A stretch of DNA of 64,000 nt, taken from Rhodococcoides kyotonense (GTDB lineage Bacteria; Actinomycetota; Actinomycetes; Mycobacteriales; Mycobacteriaceae). The notes beneath the pieces are model-generated. The model searched no databases. It had not been told where the DNA came from and worked only from the letters and a program-made list of their open reading frames with translations. Shown here in pieces: positions 16,579-25,822 of the stretch; within the stretch, counting starts at the first letter, position 1, and every line of letters starts with the position of its first letter. Where the stretch lies: contig NZ_LVHI01000039.1 of the NCBI RefSeq assembly GCF_001645385.1, forward strand, positions 120,932 through 184,931. The letters run 5' to 3'. A program made the translations under genes and the position numbers.

Positions 16579-16592
16579 GGGACAAAAGTCAC
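16579..16592 (-). promoter_or_regulatory. DosR-like box upstream of the Rv1733c-like gene
   Basis: On the - strand GTGACTTTTGTCCC, an imperfect palindrome close to GGGACTTTNGTCCC, the dormancy-regulator motif. It lies 70 bases upstream of the ATG at 16509. The homologous mycobacterial gene is a DosR target, which adds weight. Confidence 0.6.
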
Positions 16593-16897
16593 GTAGGTTG
16601 CCGCGTTGGTCCACCGGAATGCGCCGTAGCTTCCGAGCTCATGGGCGGCGGTAAATAGCACTCGACTGTCTTCGCTCGACGACGGTGCAAAACTCGCCGT
16701 TGTACGACGAAACCTGCTCGATCGGCGGACAATGACACCACCGGGACGGGGGTCGGCGGGGCCGCGTTCAGCTCGACGGCAGGCTTCGGCCCACAGCCGG
16801 AAGTGGGGGTGTGGGCAGTGGATGAAGTCGACGAACTCGGGCCGGACGGTGCCGCACCCATCACTGCGGCCGTCGATCCGCGGCGCGTTCGAAAGTC
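16593..16897. other. Intergenic stretch between divergent Rv1733c-like and SulP genes
   Basis: No gene can be supported. Short open frames on both strands are Pro/Arg/Ser-rich and carry no recognisable motif or ribosome-binding site. The stretch should hold the promoter of the SulP gene; no clear -35/-10 pair was identified. Confidence 0.4.
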
Positions 16898-18595
16898 GTG
16901 ACCGTCGTGCCCGGACAACCGATCCTCAGCCGGCTACCCGGTATCGCGACCGCGCGCGACTATCGTCGGGAGTGGCTGCGCCCTGACATCACCGCCGGGC
17001 TCGTCCTCACCGCCCTGCTCATTCCGGCGGGGATGGGGTACGCGGAGGCGGCCGGTTTGCCGGCGTACGCCGGCCTCTACGCGACCATCGTTCCGCTCCT
17101 CGCCTACGCGCTGGTCGGACCGTCGAAAATACTTGTCCTGGGCCCGGATTCGTCACTGGCACCGTTGATCGCCGCCGCGGTCGCGCCGTTGGCCGTCGCG
17201 GACGACCCGGAAAGCGCACTCGCCCTCGCGGGCATCCTCGGCGTCCTCGTCGGACTGGTGTTGCTCATCGGAGGTTTTCTCCGGCTCGGGTTCGTGACCC
17301 AGCTCCTGTCCAAACCCATCCGACTCGGCTACCTGAACGCAATCGCGCTCATCGTCGTGGTCGGCCAGCTCCCCAAGCTGTTGGGATTTTCGGTGGACGC
17401 AACAGGCCTCGTCGGCGAAATCGGAGGGATAGCGACGTCGGTCGCACGGGGCGAGATCGATCCGATTGCCGCCGCAGTAGGCGTGGCATCGCTGGTTGTC
17501 ATCATCGGACTGCGGCTCGGGGCACCCCGGGTGCCGGGTGTGCTCGTCGCAGTCGTCGGCGCTGTCGTCGCGTCCGCTGCGTTGGGACTCACCGACGAAA
17601 TCGGAATGGTCGGTGCATTGCCGGCAGGACTACCGCTGCCGTCGTTCGGCGGAGTCGACTGGGGCGATGTGGGGCGACTCGTCGGACCCGCAGCCGGTAT
17701 CGCCCTGATTGCGTTCGCCGACACAGGCGTTCTCTCCCGCACCTTCGCTGCTCGGCGTGGCGACGATGTCGACGGCAGCACCGAGATGAAGGCCGTCGGA
17801 GTCGCGAACGTCGCCGGCGGACTGTTCGGCGGATTCCCCATCTCGGCGAGTGGATCTCGAACACCGGTTGCCGAACAGAGCGGCGCCCGGACGCAACTTG
17901 CGTGCGTCGTCGGCGCCGTCGCGGTCCTGGTGTTCGTACTCGTGGCTCCCGGGGTGACGAGTTATCTCCCCGACGCAGCTCTCGCGGCCGTCGTGATCGT
18001 GGCGGCGACCGCGCTCGTCGACGTGAAGGGGTTGGTTCGACTGTGGCGCATGAGCACGGTCGAATTCGGTCTCGCGATCGCAGCATTCCTCGGGGTGGCC
18101 CTCGTCGGCGTACTGCAGGGAATTCTCGTTGCCATCGGCCTGTCGTTCGTCGCGGTCGTCGCTCGGGCGTGGCAGCCGTATCGCACCGAATTGATCAGCC
18201 TGCCCGATCGCGCGGGGTTCCACGACGTCGAGCGCCATCCGGCAGGGCATCGCATTCCAGGGCTGGTGCTGGTGCGGTTCGATGCACCGTTGTTCTTCGC
18301 CAACGGCGAGATTTTCGACGAATACGTACGGTCCGTCGTCGCCGACGCACCCACTCCGGTCGAATGGGTCGTCGTCGCTGCCGAACCGATCACCGGACTC
18401 GATACGACCGCAGTCGACGAGCTGGTCGACCTGGACACCTACTTGGAGGGGAACGGGATTCGTCTGGCGTTCGCCGAGATGAAGGGTCCGATCAAGGATC
18501 GTCTGATCCGATTCGGTGTCGGCGACAGATTCGACGCAACGCACTTCTTCCCCACCGTCGAGTCGGCGGTGGCCGCCTTTCAGGATCGCGCCTGA
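16898..18595 (+). CDS. SulP-family anion transporter with STAS domain
   Basis: 565 residues. About 11-14 membrane helices are followed by a cytoplasmic STAS domain (about 445-560). The signature DITAGLVLTALLIPAGMGYAEAAGLPAYAGLYA near the N-terminus is the SulP consensus. GSGSRTP-like SGSRTPVAEQSGA in the middle also matches. SulP proteins move sulfate, bicarbonate, chloride or other anions across the inner membrane; substrate is not decided here. The start is GTG at 16898 without a clear ribosome-binding site, so leaderless translation or a start slightly downstream is possible. Its end overlaps the convergent gene by 16 bases. Confidence 0.88.
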   Translation: MTVVPGQPILSRLPGIATARDYRREWLRPDITAGLVLTALLIPAGMGYAEAAGLPAYAGLYATIVPLLAYALVGPSKILVLGPDSSLAPLIAAAVAPLAVADDPESALALAGILGVLVGLVLLIGGFLRLGFVTQLLSKPIRLGYLNAIALIVVVGQLPKLLGFSVDATGLVGEIGGIATSVARGEIDPIAAAVGVASLVVIIGLRLGAPRVPGVLVAVVGAVVASAALGLTDEIGMVGALPAGLPLPSFGGVDWGDVGRLVGPAAGIALIAFADTGVLSRTFAARRGDDVDGSTEMKAVGVANVAGGLFGGFPISASGSRTPVAEQSGARTQLACVVGAVAVLVFVLVAPGVTSYLPDAALAAVVIVAATALVDVKGLVRLWRMSTVEFGLAIAAFLGVALVGVLQGILVAIGLSFVAVVARAWQPYRTELISLPDRAGFHDVERHPAGHRIPGLVLVRFDAPLFFANGEIFDEYVRSVVADAPTPVEWVVVAAEPITGLDTTAVDELVDLDTYLEGNGIRLAFAEMKGPIKDRLIRFGVGDRFDATHFFPTVESAVAAFQDRA

Positions 18596-19905
18596 TCGGA
18601 CAAGGCATTCGGACGAAACGCCAAGCGCCACAATCCAACCCAATCGAATAGCGGAGTTGCGGGTCGTACGCCTGGTCTCGACCTGGGGACCCGCACGCGA
18701 AGCACGCCCGGTTCGACGATGCACCGCACGGGTGTCGCCAGCTCGAGAGATTCACCGTCGACTCCTACCGGGATCCGAGTGGCGTCGGCGGCGACGGTGA
18801 CCTCGACGGCAGTGTTCTGCGTGAGCCCGTGAATGTTGGTGCGACGCAACAAGCCGACGGCTTGTCTCGTGTTGGCCACGGACACGGTGACCGCGCCGAG
18901 GACGCCCCGGTCGAGACGGTCTCGGCGACTCAGGCCCGCCAAATCGGTACTGCCGTACGGATTGTTGCTCACCAGAACTGCCTGCGGGCCCTCGACCGTC
19001 GTGTCACCGATTCGCGCGACCAACCGGTGCCCCTCGTTTCCGGTCAGCAGATCCGGAAGCATCTTCAACACCGTGGCAGTCTTGTCGTCGCGATAGGCAG
19101 GACTGCGGACGATCTCGGCGTACACGCCGAACGACGCATTGTTCACGAACGGCCGACCGTTGATGAACCCGAGATCGACGTGCAGTTCGACCCCGTCGCG
19201 CAGAGCATCCAGTGATCGCGACGGATCGATACGGTCGAGTCCGAGGTCCATGGCGAAGTGGTTGCGAGTTCCTGCACTGATGACCAGGAACGGCACGTGA
19301 TGTTCCGCCGCGACGGCGGCAACCAGCGCCTGCGTCCCATCGCCACCTGCCACCCCGAGCAGGTCTGCCCCGTGCTCGACCGCTCGTTCGGACAACGCCG
19401 TGACGTCGACAGTGCCCGGCCCCTCCAACAGGACGACGTCCGCGCCCAGTTCCTCGGCCTTGCGCTTCAGATCGAACTTCTCGACCTTTCCGCCACCCGA
19501 ATACGGATTCATGACGACGAACGGGCGTTGCGGCGGGGGCACGTCGTACTCGGGCATGCTCGCCTCGGCACGTCGTTGCCGCAAAGCGCGACGGGCACAC
19601 GCGACGGCCAGCGCCGCGAGCGCATAGGACAGCAACACGACCCAGAACAGACGGGATCGTACGAACAACGCGAGCATGACGATCGGCGCAGCGATCGCGA
19701 TTCCGAGCCCCAACCACCGGAACAATCCGCGCCGAGTGAGAAACCAGTACAACGCGGCGACCGTGACGACGACTCCGCCTACACCCACGAGCACGAGCGC
19801 AACGGTCCCGAGCACGCCGGCGAACACCACCGGAACGACGGACGCCGCGGCAGCGAACAGTATGGCCGCACGTGCCGACCACCGTCGACTTCCGTTCCCG
19901 CTCAT
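18580..19905 (-). CDS. Diacylglycerol kinase-family protein with N-terminal membrane helices
   Basis: 441 residues. Three to four membrane helices fill residues 12-105. The catalytic domain follows, with VMNPYSGGGK as phosphate loop and GVAGGDGTQALV as the GGDGT nucleotide motif of the DAGK/sphingosine kinase/NadK fold. A C-terminal VGVDGES matches the second subdomain. ATG at 19905 has GGGGGAGGG 4 bases upstream. The family phosphorylates lipids such as diacylglycerol; a membrane lipid substrate fits the helices. It overlaps the end of the SulP gene tail to tail. Confidence 0.85.
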   Translation of the reverse strand: MSGNGSRRWSARAAILFAAAASVVPVVFAGVLGTVALVLVGVGGVVVTVAALYWFLTRRGLFRWLGLGIAIAAPIVMLALFVRSRLFWVVLLSYALAALAVACARRALRQRRAEASMPEYDVPPPQRPFVVMNPYSGGGKVEKFDLKRKAEELGADVVLLEGPGTVDVTALSERAVEHGADLLGVAGGDGTQALVAAVAAEHHVPFLVISAGTRNHFAMDLGLDRIDPSRSLDALRDGVELHVDLGFINGRPFVNNASFGVYAEIVRSPAYRDDKTATVLKMLPDLLTGNEGHRLVARIGDTTVEGPQAVLVSNNPYGSTDLAGLSRRDRLDRGVLGAVTVSVANTRQAVGLLRRTNIHGLTQNTAVEVTVAADATRIPVGVDGESLELATPVRCIVEPGVLRVRVPRSRPGVRPATPLFDWVGLWRLAFRPNALSDQARS

Positions 19906-19967
19906 CGACCCTCCCCCCGACTTCGACGCCACCCCGGTCCATCTTCCGCCATCGACGGCCGTCGTTG

Positions 19968-20933
19968 TCAGCTGTTCGAGATCAAAGACCGTGAGAAGAA
20001 GGCAAGGTTGGCCGGCCGCTCGGCAAGTCGACGCATGAAGTATCCGTACCATTCGGTCCCGTACGGCACGTAGACCCGAACTCGGTGCCCCTCCTCGACG
20101 AGCCGGGTCTGTTCGGCGTCGCGTATTCCGTAGAGCATCTGGAACTCGAAGTCGTTCGACGAGCGATTCTCGCCGACGGCAAGTCGCTGGGCAGCGGAAA
20201 TCATCACGGGATCGTGTGTGGCCACCATCGGGTATCCCCTGCCCGACATCAGGATTCGTAAGCACACGAGGTAGCTCTCGTCCACCGACTGCGCTTCCCG
20301 ATAGGCCACCGACGCCGGTTCGTCGTATGCCCCCTTGCACAGGCGAATTCGTGATCCCGGTCCGGCCAAGTCGTGACAATCCTGTTCGGTTCGCTTCAGG
20401 TACGCCTGCAGCACCGTTCCGACCGTCGGGAAGTTCTCGCGCAGTGCGCGCACGATGTCGAGCCTCGACTCGGCTGTGGTGTGATCCTCGGCGTCGATGG
20501 TGACCCGCGCGCCCACTTCTGTTGCTGCCGAACAGATTCTGCGAGCATTGTCGAGTGCGATCCGAGGGCCGTCCTCGGGCAAACACAGCCCGAGAGCCGT
20601 CAGCTTCACGGACACTTCCACCGAACGAGTCGAGACGCCGGTCCTCGGTAGCGGCAGCTGCGCCAGAGCGGACAGCAAGGTCAGATAGTGCTCGACGGTC
20701 GCCGTCGCTTGCGCGGGTTCTCCGGTGTCCTCGCCGAGGAAGTCGACGGTGATGTCACGCCCCGACGACAGGATCGCGGCTGCTGCTCGCACTGCATCGT
20801 CCTCGGTGTCGCCTGCGACGAATCTGTCGACGACCTTCTTGGTCACCGGTACCCGCGTGACGGTGCGTTCGATGCGTGAAGACCGAGCCGCAGCCAGCAG
20901 CACCGGCCGGACGAGAGTGGAGAACGGAATCAC
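19968..20933 (-). CDS. pruB: Proline dehydrogenase (monofunctional)
   Basis: 321 residues. FAD-dependent oxidation of proline to pyrroline-5-carboxylate. Family motifs: DAEDHTTAE, LQAYLKRTEQD, RLCKGAYDE, VATHDP and EFQMLYGIRD, the TIM-barrel residues that hold FAD and substrate. The start is GTG at 20933 with AAGGAGGAGCT just before it and a 4-base GTGA overlap with pruA upstream, so the two enzymes are translated together. It hands P5C to the dehydrogenase encoded by the preceding gene. Named by analogy with the mycobacterial pruAB operon. Confidence 0.93.
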   Translation of the reverse strand: MIPFSTLVRPVLLAAARSSRIERTVTRVPVTKKVVDRFVAGDTEDDAVRAAAAILSSGRDITVDFLGEDTGEPAQATATVEHYLTLLSALAQLPLPRTGVSTRSVEVSVKLTALGLCLPEDGPRIALDNARRICSAATEVGARVTIDAEDHTTAESRLDIVRALRENFPTVGTVLQAYLKRTEQDCHDLAGPGSRIRLCKGAYDEPASVAYREAQSVDESYLVCLRILMSGRGYPMVATHDPVMISAAQRLAVGENRSSNDFEFQMLYGIRDAEQTRLVEEGHRVRVYVPYGTEWYGYFMRRLAERPANLAFFSRSLISNS

Positions 20934-22573
20934 AGCTCCTCCTTCTGATGCGGATACGAGTGGTCGGTCGGGGGAACGAACGTTTCCTTGATCGTCCGTG
21001 CGGACGCCCACCGCAACAGGTTCAGCGGAGACCCTGCCTTGTCGTTGGTTCCCGACGCCCTCGCGCCGCCGAACGGCTGCTGGCCGACGACAGCGCCCGT
21101 CGGCTTGTCGTTGACGTAGAAGTTGCCCGCCGCGAACCGAAGTCCCTCGGCAGCTTTCGCCACTGCAGCCCGGTCGTCGGCGATGACGGAACCGGTGAGT
21201 GCGTACGCCGAGCCCGTGTCCACGACGTCGATGATGTCGTCGAACGCGCGTGGCCTGGAGTCGTCGTAGACGTGGATGGACAGGATCGGCCCGAAGTACT
21301 CGGTACGGAACGCATCGTCGGTGGGGTCGTCTCCGAGCAGAACCGTCGGCTCCACGAAATAGCCGACACGGTCGTCGACGCCACCACCGGCTGCGATCGT
21401 CAGACTCGGGGTTGCCTTGGCTCGCTCCAAGGCGGCCGCGTTGCGATCGAATGCGCGTTTGTCGATGACGGCGCCACCGAAATTGCGGAAGTCCGTGACG
21501 TCGCCGTAGGACAGCGACTGCACCTTGTCGATCAGGTCGGTGCCCATCGCCGACCAGACCGACGCCGGAACGAACGCACGCGATGCTGCCGAACACTTCT
21601 GGCCCTGGTAGTCGAACGCGCCGCGGATCAATGCGGTGGTGAGCACGTCGGGGTCGGCACTGCTGTGCGCGAGCACGAAATCCTTGCCACCGGTTTCACC
21701 GACCAACCGAGGGTAGGAGTCGTAGCTGCCGATGCTGTGTCCGACCTGCTGCCACAGTGACTTGAACGTCGCTGTCGATCCCGTGAAGTGGATCCCGGCG
21801 AGACGGGGATCGGACAACGCGACGTTCGAGACCTCGGGTCCGTGCCCGTTGACCAGATTGATGACACCAGGCGGCAGGCCCGCCGCTTCGAGCAGCCTCA
21901 TCGTCCAGTAGGCGGCGAGAGACTGGGTTCCCGACGGCTTCCACAGGACGGTGTTTCCCATGAGCGCCGGCGCGGTCGGGAGGTTCCCTGCGATGGCGGT
22001 GAAGTTGAACGGCGTGATCGCGTACACGAACCCTTCGAGAGGACGGTACTCGACCTTGTTCCATACACCCGGAGACGAGACCGGTTGATCCTCGAGGATC
22101 TGCCGGGCGAAATGCACGTTGAAACGCCAGAAATCCACGAGTTCGCACGGCGCATCGATCTCCGCCTGATACGCAGTCTTGGATTGTCCCAACATCGTTG
22201 CCGCAGCGATCTTTTCACGCCATGGTCCGGCCAGTAGGTCCGCTGCACGCAGAAAGACGGCTGCGCGATCGTCGAACGACAGGGCACGCCATGTGGGTGC
22301 GGCATCGGACGCAGCGGTGATGGCGTCGGAAACGTCGGTGTCCGTCGGCAGCGTGAAGGTGCCGAGAACACTGGCGTGCCGATGCGGTTGCACCACGTCG
22401 ATCGTCGGGCCCGGACTGCGCCGGTGCTCCCCTCCGATGACGTGGCTGATCTCGGTATGCGCACTCGACAGTTCGGCCAGTGCGTCCTGCAGTCGAGTGC
22501 GTTCCGCGCTTCCTGGTTCGAAGGACCCGACGGGCTCGTTGGTCGGCCGCGGAGTGTTCGTGATCGCGTCCAT
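20930..22573 (-). CDS. pruA: L-glutamate gamma-semialdehyde (pyrroline-5-carboxylate) dehydrogenase
   Basis: 547 residues, the usual length. Oxidises P5C/glutamate semialdehyde to glutamate with NAD. ALDH motifs: ITPFNFTAIAGNL, HFTGSTATF, catalytic Glu in VGETGGKDF and catalytic Cys in YQGQKCSAASRA. ATG with GAGGAGGACGC before it. First gene of the two-gene proline-degradation operon and divergent from a PucR-family regulator 131 bases away, which probably activates it when proline is present. Confidence 0.95.
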   Translation of the reverse strand: MDAITNTPRPTNEPVGSFEPGSAERTRLQDALAELSSAHTEISHVIGGEHRRSPGPTIDVVQPHRHASVLGTFTLPTDTDVSDAITAASDAAPTWRALSFDDRAAVFLRAADLLAGPWREKIAAATMLGQSKTAYQAEIDAPCELVDFWRFNVHFARQILEDQPVSSPGVWNKVEYRPLEGFVYAITPFNFTAIAGNLPTAPALMGNTVLWKPSGTQSLAAYWTMRLLEAAGLPPGVINLVNGHGPEVSNVALSDPRLAGIHFTGSTATFKSLWQQVGHSIGSYDSYPRLVGETGGKDFVLAHSSADPDVLTTALIRGAFDYQGQKCSAASRAFVPASVWSAMGTDLIDKVQSLSYGDVTDFRNFGGAVIDKRAFDRNAAALERAKATPSLTIAAGGGVDDRVGYFVEPTVLLGDDPTDDAFRTEYFGPILSIHVYDDSRPRAFDDIIDVVDTGSAYALTGSVIADDRAAVAKAAEGLRFAAGNFYVNDKPTGAVVGQQPFGGARASGTNDKAGSPLNLLRWASARTIKETFVPPTDHSYPHQKEEL

Positions 22574-22704
22574 GATGCGTCCTCCTCGAAACAGGGCGGC
22601 ATCTCGCCGCGGTGGTCGTCCTGATAGCAGTCAACATCGATTCGCGACGGCGAAATTCAGCCGATCGGCCGAAGTTTCCGGGCAGAATTCGTACCGTCGA
22701 ACAC

Positions 22705-24336
22705 ATGGACGTCGTCACGTTGGGTGCACTTCTCGACGCGCTGGACTCGGCCGTCGTCGGTCTGTTGGAAGCGCCGACCGGCGATGACGTCGTCGTCACC
22801 ACGGCCGAATTGGTGGACGGCGACGAGCTCGTCGCAGGCCGGAACGCCCGCACGCCGTTGTCGGACGTCTATCTCCTGGTCGGCGTCCACGAGGACGACG
22901 CCGTCACGTGGCTGCACTCGCTCGGCTCGACGGCACCCGAGGCCCGGCCGAAGGTCGTGATGACGAAACACGCTGCACGTCGGTCGTCGATGGCCGCTGC
23001 AGCCCGTCGAGCCGGCGTGGCCCTGGTGGCCGTGCACCCTGACGCGCGATGGAATCAACTGTTTCCGTTGATACAGCGGGTTCTTCGGCGCACCCGCGTC
23101 GGCGACCCCGATTTGCTCGCCGCGGAGACAGACCTGTTCGACCTGGCGCGCATCACCGCCGACAACGCGTCGGGAATGGTGTCGATCGAGGACGTGCACT
23201 CGCATGTCCTGGCCTATTCAGCGTCCGACGAGACCGCGGACGAGCTTCGTACACTGTCGATTCTGGGACGCGAGGGGCCGCAGGACTATCTGCGCGCGCT
23301 GCGGGACTGGGGAGTTTTCGATCGCCTTCGCGACAGCGACGACGTCGTCGACATCCCTCCGCACGACGAACTCGGTACCGAACACCGTCTGGCGGTGAGC
23401 ATTCGACAGCCGTCGCTGGACGGAACCCTCCCGCCACGTAACCTCGGGACGATCTGGCTGCAGCAGGGCAACACTGCGTTTTCCGACGATGCAGCCGATG
23501 TGCTGCGGGGAGCGTCGGCGATCGCGGCGACACTCATCTCGAGAACACTCGACGCGTCGACCACCCACGGCGTTCTGATTCAGCGTTTGTTCGGTGCGCG
23601 AGGCACCGGCGTCGACGTGCCGTCGATCGCGAGCGCTCTCGGTCTACCGGTCGACGGCCCTGGCGCGGTGATCGGATTCGCCCTCGTACCGGGCTCCTCG
23701 GCGCCCGTCGCGGATCTTGCGACGATGGGAAGCGCTCTGCGACTACATGCGAGCGCGTTTCGACGAGACTCGATTGCGACCATCGTCGACGAGCGCGCTT
23801 ACGTTCTACTCCCCCGATATTCGTCGCCCACCGCCGTGACGGCGTGGACTCGTCAGCTCGTCGCGCACTTCGAGACCAGATACCGCGCGGTCCTCCATGC
23901 GGCAATTGCGCTCGACATCGAGCATCCCGGCCGCGTCGCGGCAGCGCGGACCGAAGTGGACCGGGTACTGAACGGCACCGCGACGTCGACGACGGGCACA
24001 CGCGTCACGACATTGGCGGAATCGATGACCGCGGTACTGCTCGGCGAGTCCCTCACGGTGCTCCACAGCCATCCCGAATTGCACGACCCGCGCGTGCAGG
24101 CGTTGTTCGAGTACGACGAGAACAAGGGCTCGTCGTTACGACAGAGCGTGGAGGCGTTTCTGTACGAGCACGGTGACGTGCGCGCGGCTGCTCGGCGAGT
24201 GCAGGTGCACCCCAACACACTTCGCTATCGCCTCCGTCGTGTCGAGCAGATCGTGGGGATCGACCTGTCCGACCGAGCGGACCGGCTGCTGCTCGAACTG
24301 CAGCTCGCGCTGCCGCGTAACTCACCCGGACGATGA
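22705..24336 (+). CDS. pruC: PucR-family activator of proline catabolism (PruC-like)
   Basis: 543 residues. An N-terminal PucR-type domain (about 1-130), a central GGDEF-like CdaR domain (about 290-400) and a C-terminal helix-turn-helix (about 475-535) with YEHGDVRAAARRVQVHPNTLRYRLRRVE, the HTH_30 signature. In mycobacteria the same arrangement, a PucR protein divergent from pruA-pruB, is PruC, which activates the operon in response to proline. ATG at 22705 is used because the upstream in-frame residues are Arg-rich and the ATG directly follows a plausible -10 (leaderless start); no Shine-Dalgarno sequence is visible. Confidence 0.82.
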   Translation: MDVVTLGALLDALDSAVVGLLEAPTGDDVVVTTAELVDGDELVAGRNARTPLSDVYLLVGVHEDDAVTWLHSLGSTAPEARPKVVMTKHAARRSSMAAAARRAGVALVAVHPDARWNQLFPLIQRVLRRTRVGDPDLLAAETDLFDLARITADNASGMVSIEDVHSHVLAYSASDETADELRTLSILGREGPQDYLRALRDWGVFDRLRDSDDVVDIPPHDELGTEHRLAVSIRQPSLDGTLPPRNLGTIWLQQGNTAFSDDAADVLRGASAIAATLISRTLDASTTHGVLIQRLFGARGTGVDVPSIASALGLPVDGPGAVIGFALVPGSSAPVADLATMGSALRLHASAFRRDSIATIVDERAYVLLPRYSSPTAVTAWTRQLVAHFETRYRAVLHAAIALDIEHPGRVAAARTEVDRVLNGTATSTTGTRVTTLAESMTAVLLGESLTVLHSHPELHDPRVQALFEYDENKGSSLRQSVEAFLYEHGDVRAAARRVQVHPNTLRYRLRRVEQIVGIDLSDRADRLLLELQLALPRNSPGR

Positions 24337-24365
24337 ATATACGCAATCCGTCGACGAGAAATGCC

Positions 24366-25640
24366 TTACTCCGGGGCCGGAACCCTCTTCAGGATCGCCC
24401 GCATGCTCGAGGCGCTCACGACGGGGAACGCGGCGGCCACGAGCCAGGGTGATCCCGACGCCCACCCGGTGTCCGGCACCGCATCGACGACGGCACCGAC
24501 GACAACCGACCCGACGAGCACGCCGATGCCACCCAGCGACGCCATGAATCCGTAGTACGAGCCCAAACGCCTCTCGGAAGCGAGGCGAGGAACGAGATCG
24601 CGCGCCTGCGGCAGTGTGACCATCTGTCCGAGCGCGAGCACGAGGACGAACACGGCGGCCGGGAGCAGACCCACCAGACCGTCGAGCTGCAGCGGCGTCG
24701 CGAGCGCGACGACCACGAACGACAGTGCCATCACCACGAAACCGATCGACAGAACCACGCGCGGTGGCCTGCGGCCGACCGTCCTGGTAACGAACATCTG
24801 CGACGACACCACGAACACCGCGGACAGGGCGAAGAACCACCCCAGCACCGACTGCGAACCCCACGCACGTTCGACTTCGAGAGGGAGCAACAGGTACAGC
24901 TGGTTGTAGGCGATCAACTGGGAGCTCATCGCGAGCGCGAACAGCACGAACACCCTGTTGTGCACCACTTCGTTCCACCCCGCGAGCCAGGAGTCCCCCC
25001 GATGCTCGCCCGGCTCTCGGGGCAGCCACTTCAGGTGCGCCGCAAGCACTCCGACGAAAATCAACGCCGCCACCACGCACGCGAGCCGGAAATCGACGAG
25101 CAACAAGAGCGATCCCACCAAGGGACCGGTGAACGATCCGATCTGATTGCACACCGACAGCAACGCGAATGTCTGCACTCGGCCGGGTCCGCCGTCGCGA
25201 TCACTCTTGCCCGCCTCGGTCGCTATCGCGGATTCGACCGCGGGCGAGAACAGAGCCGCCGCGAATCCGACGGCAACCGTCGAGGCGAGCACGCCGGCCA
25301 GAGAGTCCGACACGGACAAGCCGAGGAACCCCGCCACGCGCACGACACAGCCGACGAGGACGACGGGCTTGACGCCCCATCGATCGGACAGAGTCCCCCC
25401 GACGAAGAAGAGCCCCTGCTGCGAGAACGTCCGCACTCCGAGCACGACGCCGACCACGGCTGCGCCGAGACCGAGATCGCCGGTCAAGTGCACCGACAGG
25501 TACGGCAGCACCATGAAGAACCCGACGTTGAACGTCAACTGGGTCAGGACGAGCAAACGAATCGCAGGGCTGGCCCGCCTCATCTCGACGATGAACGACC
25601 AGCCCCATTTTCGTGCTCGAGTGTCAGGGCCCGCGGCCAC
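24366..25640 (-). CDS. MFS transporter (DHA1-like)
   Basis: 424 residues, 12 membrane helices in two halves. The loop between helices 2 and 3, GGTLSDRWGVKP, is the MFS motif A, and FSPAVESAIATE follows in helix 5. GTG at 25640 has GAGGGAG 6 bases before it; ATG at 25646 would abut that site. It diverges from the siderophore importer across an iron box, so export of a siderophore or an iron-related role is suggested by position only; drug efflux is the other usual role of the family. Confidence 0.85.
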   Translation of the reverse strand: MAAGPDTRARKWGWSFIVEMRRASPAIRLLVLTQLTFNVGFFMVLPYLSVHLTGDLGLGAAVVGVVLGVRTFSQQGLFFVGGTLSDRWGVKPVVLVGCVVRVAGFLGLSVSDSLAGVLASTVAVGFAAALFSPAVESAIATEAGKSDRDGGPGRVQTFALLSVCNQIGSFTGPLVGSLLLLVDFRLACVVAALIFVGVLAAHLKWLPREPGEHRGDSWLAGWNEVVHNRVFVLFALAMSSQLIAYNQLYLLLPLEVERAWGSQSVLGWFFALSAVFVVSSQMFVTRTVGRRPPRVVLSIGFVVMALSFVVVALATPLQLDGLVGLLPAAVFVLVLALGQMVTLPQARDLVPRLASERRLGSYYGFMASLGGIGVLVGSVVVGAVVDAVPDTGWASGSPWLVAAAFPVVSASSMRAILKRVPAPE

Positions 25641-25713
25641 GCACATCTCCCTCGTCGACCGATGTTGCCGACAGGGACGTTACCGGTGCGGATCGATGTG
25701 ACTTCACCGCGCG

Positions 25714-25732
25714 GGATAGGTTAGCCTATCCG
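25714..25732. promoter_or_regulatory. IdeR/DtxR-type iron box
   Basis: GATAGGTTAGCCTATCCGC matches 14 of 19 positions of the TTAGGTTAGSCTAACCTAA iron-box consensus and is a near-perfect palindrome over GATAGG...CCTATC. It lies 74 bases before the MFS gene start and 90 bases before the siderophore receptor start. Iron-loaded IdeR bound here would shut off both directions. Confidence 0.75.
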
Positions 25733-25822
25733 CGTTCGTCGCCACGTACGTTCTGCGCGAGTGAATGGCGCAGCAACGCCGCGTCCACTCACGCATCGGT
25801 CTCGTCGAAAGAGTTTCCTACA

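Noticed and set aside
16589..16918. 109-residue open frame on the - strand before the SulP gene
   Set aside because: Pro/Ser/Thr-rich with no motif, no ribosome-binding site, and it would contain the DosR-like box region.
19906..20586. N-terminal extension of the diacylglycerol kinase-like gene
   Set aside because: The 227 extra residues overlap proline dehydrogenase in another frame and look like antisense noise; the ATG at 19905 has a near-ideal ribosome-binding site.
20876..21760. 294-residue open frame antisense to pruA
   Set aside because: Overlaps the strongly supported P5C dehydrogenase and shows no family features.
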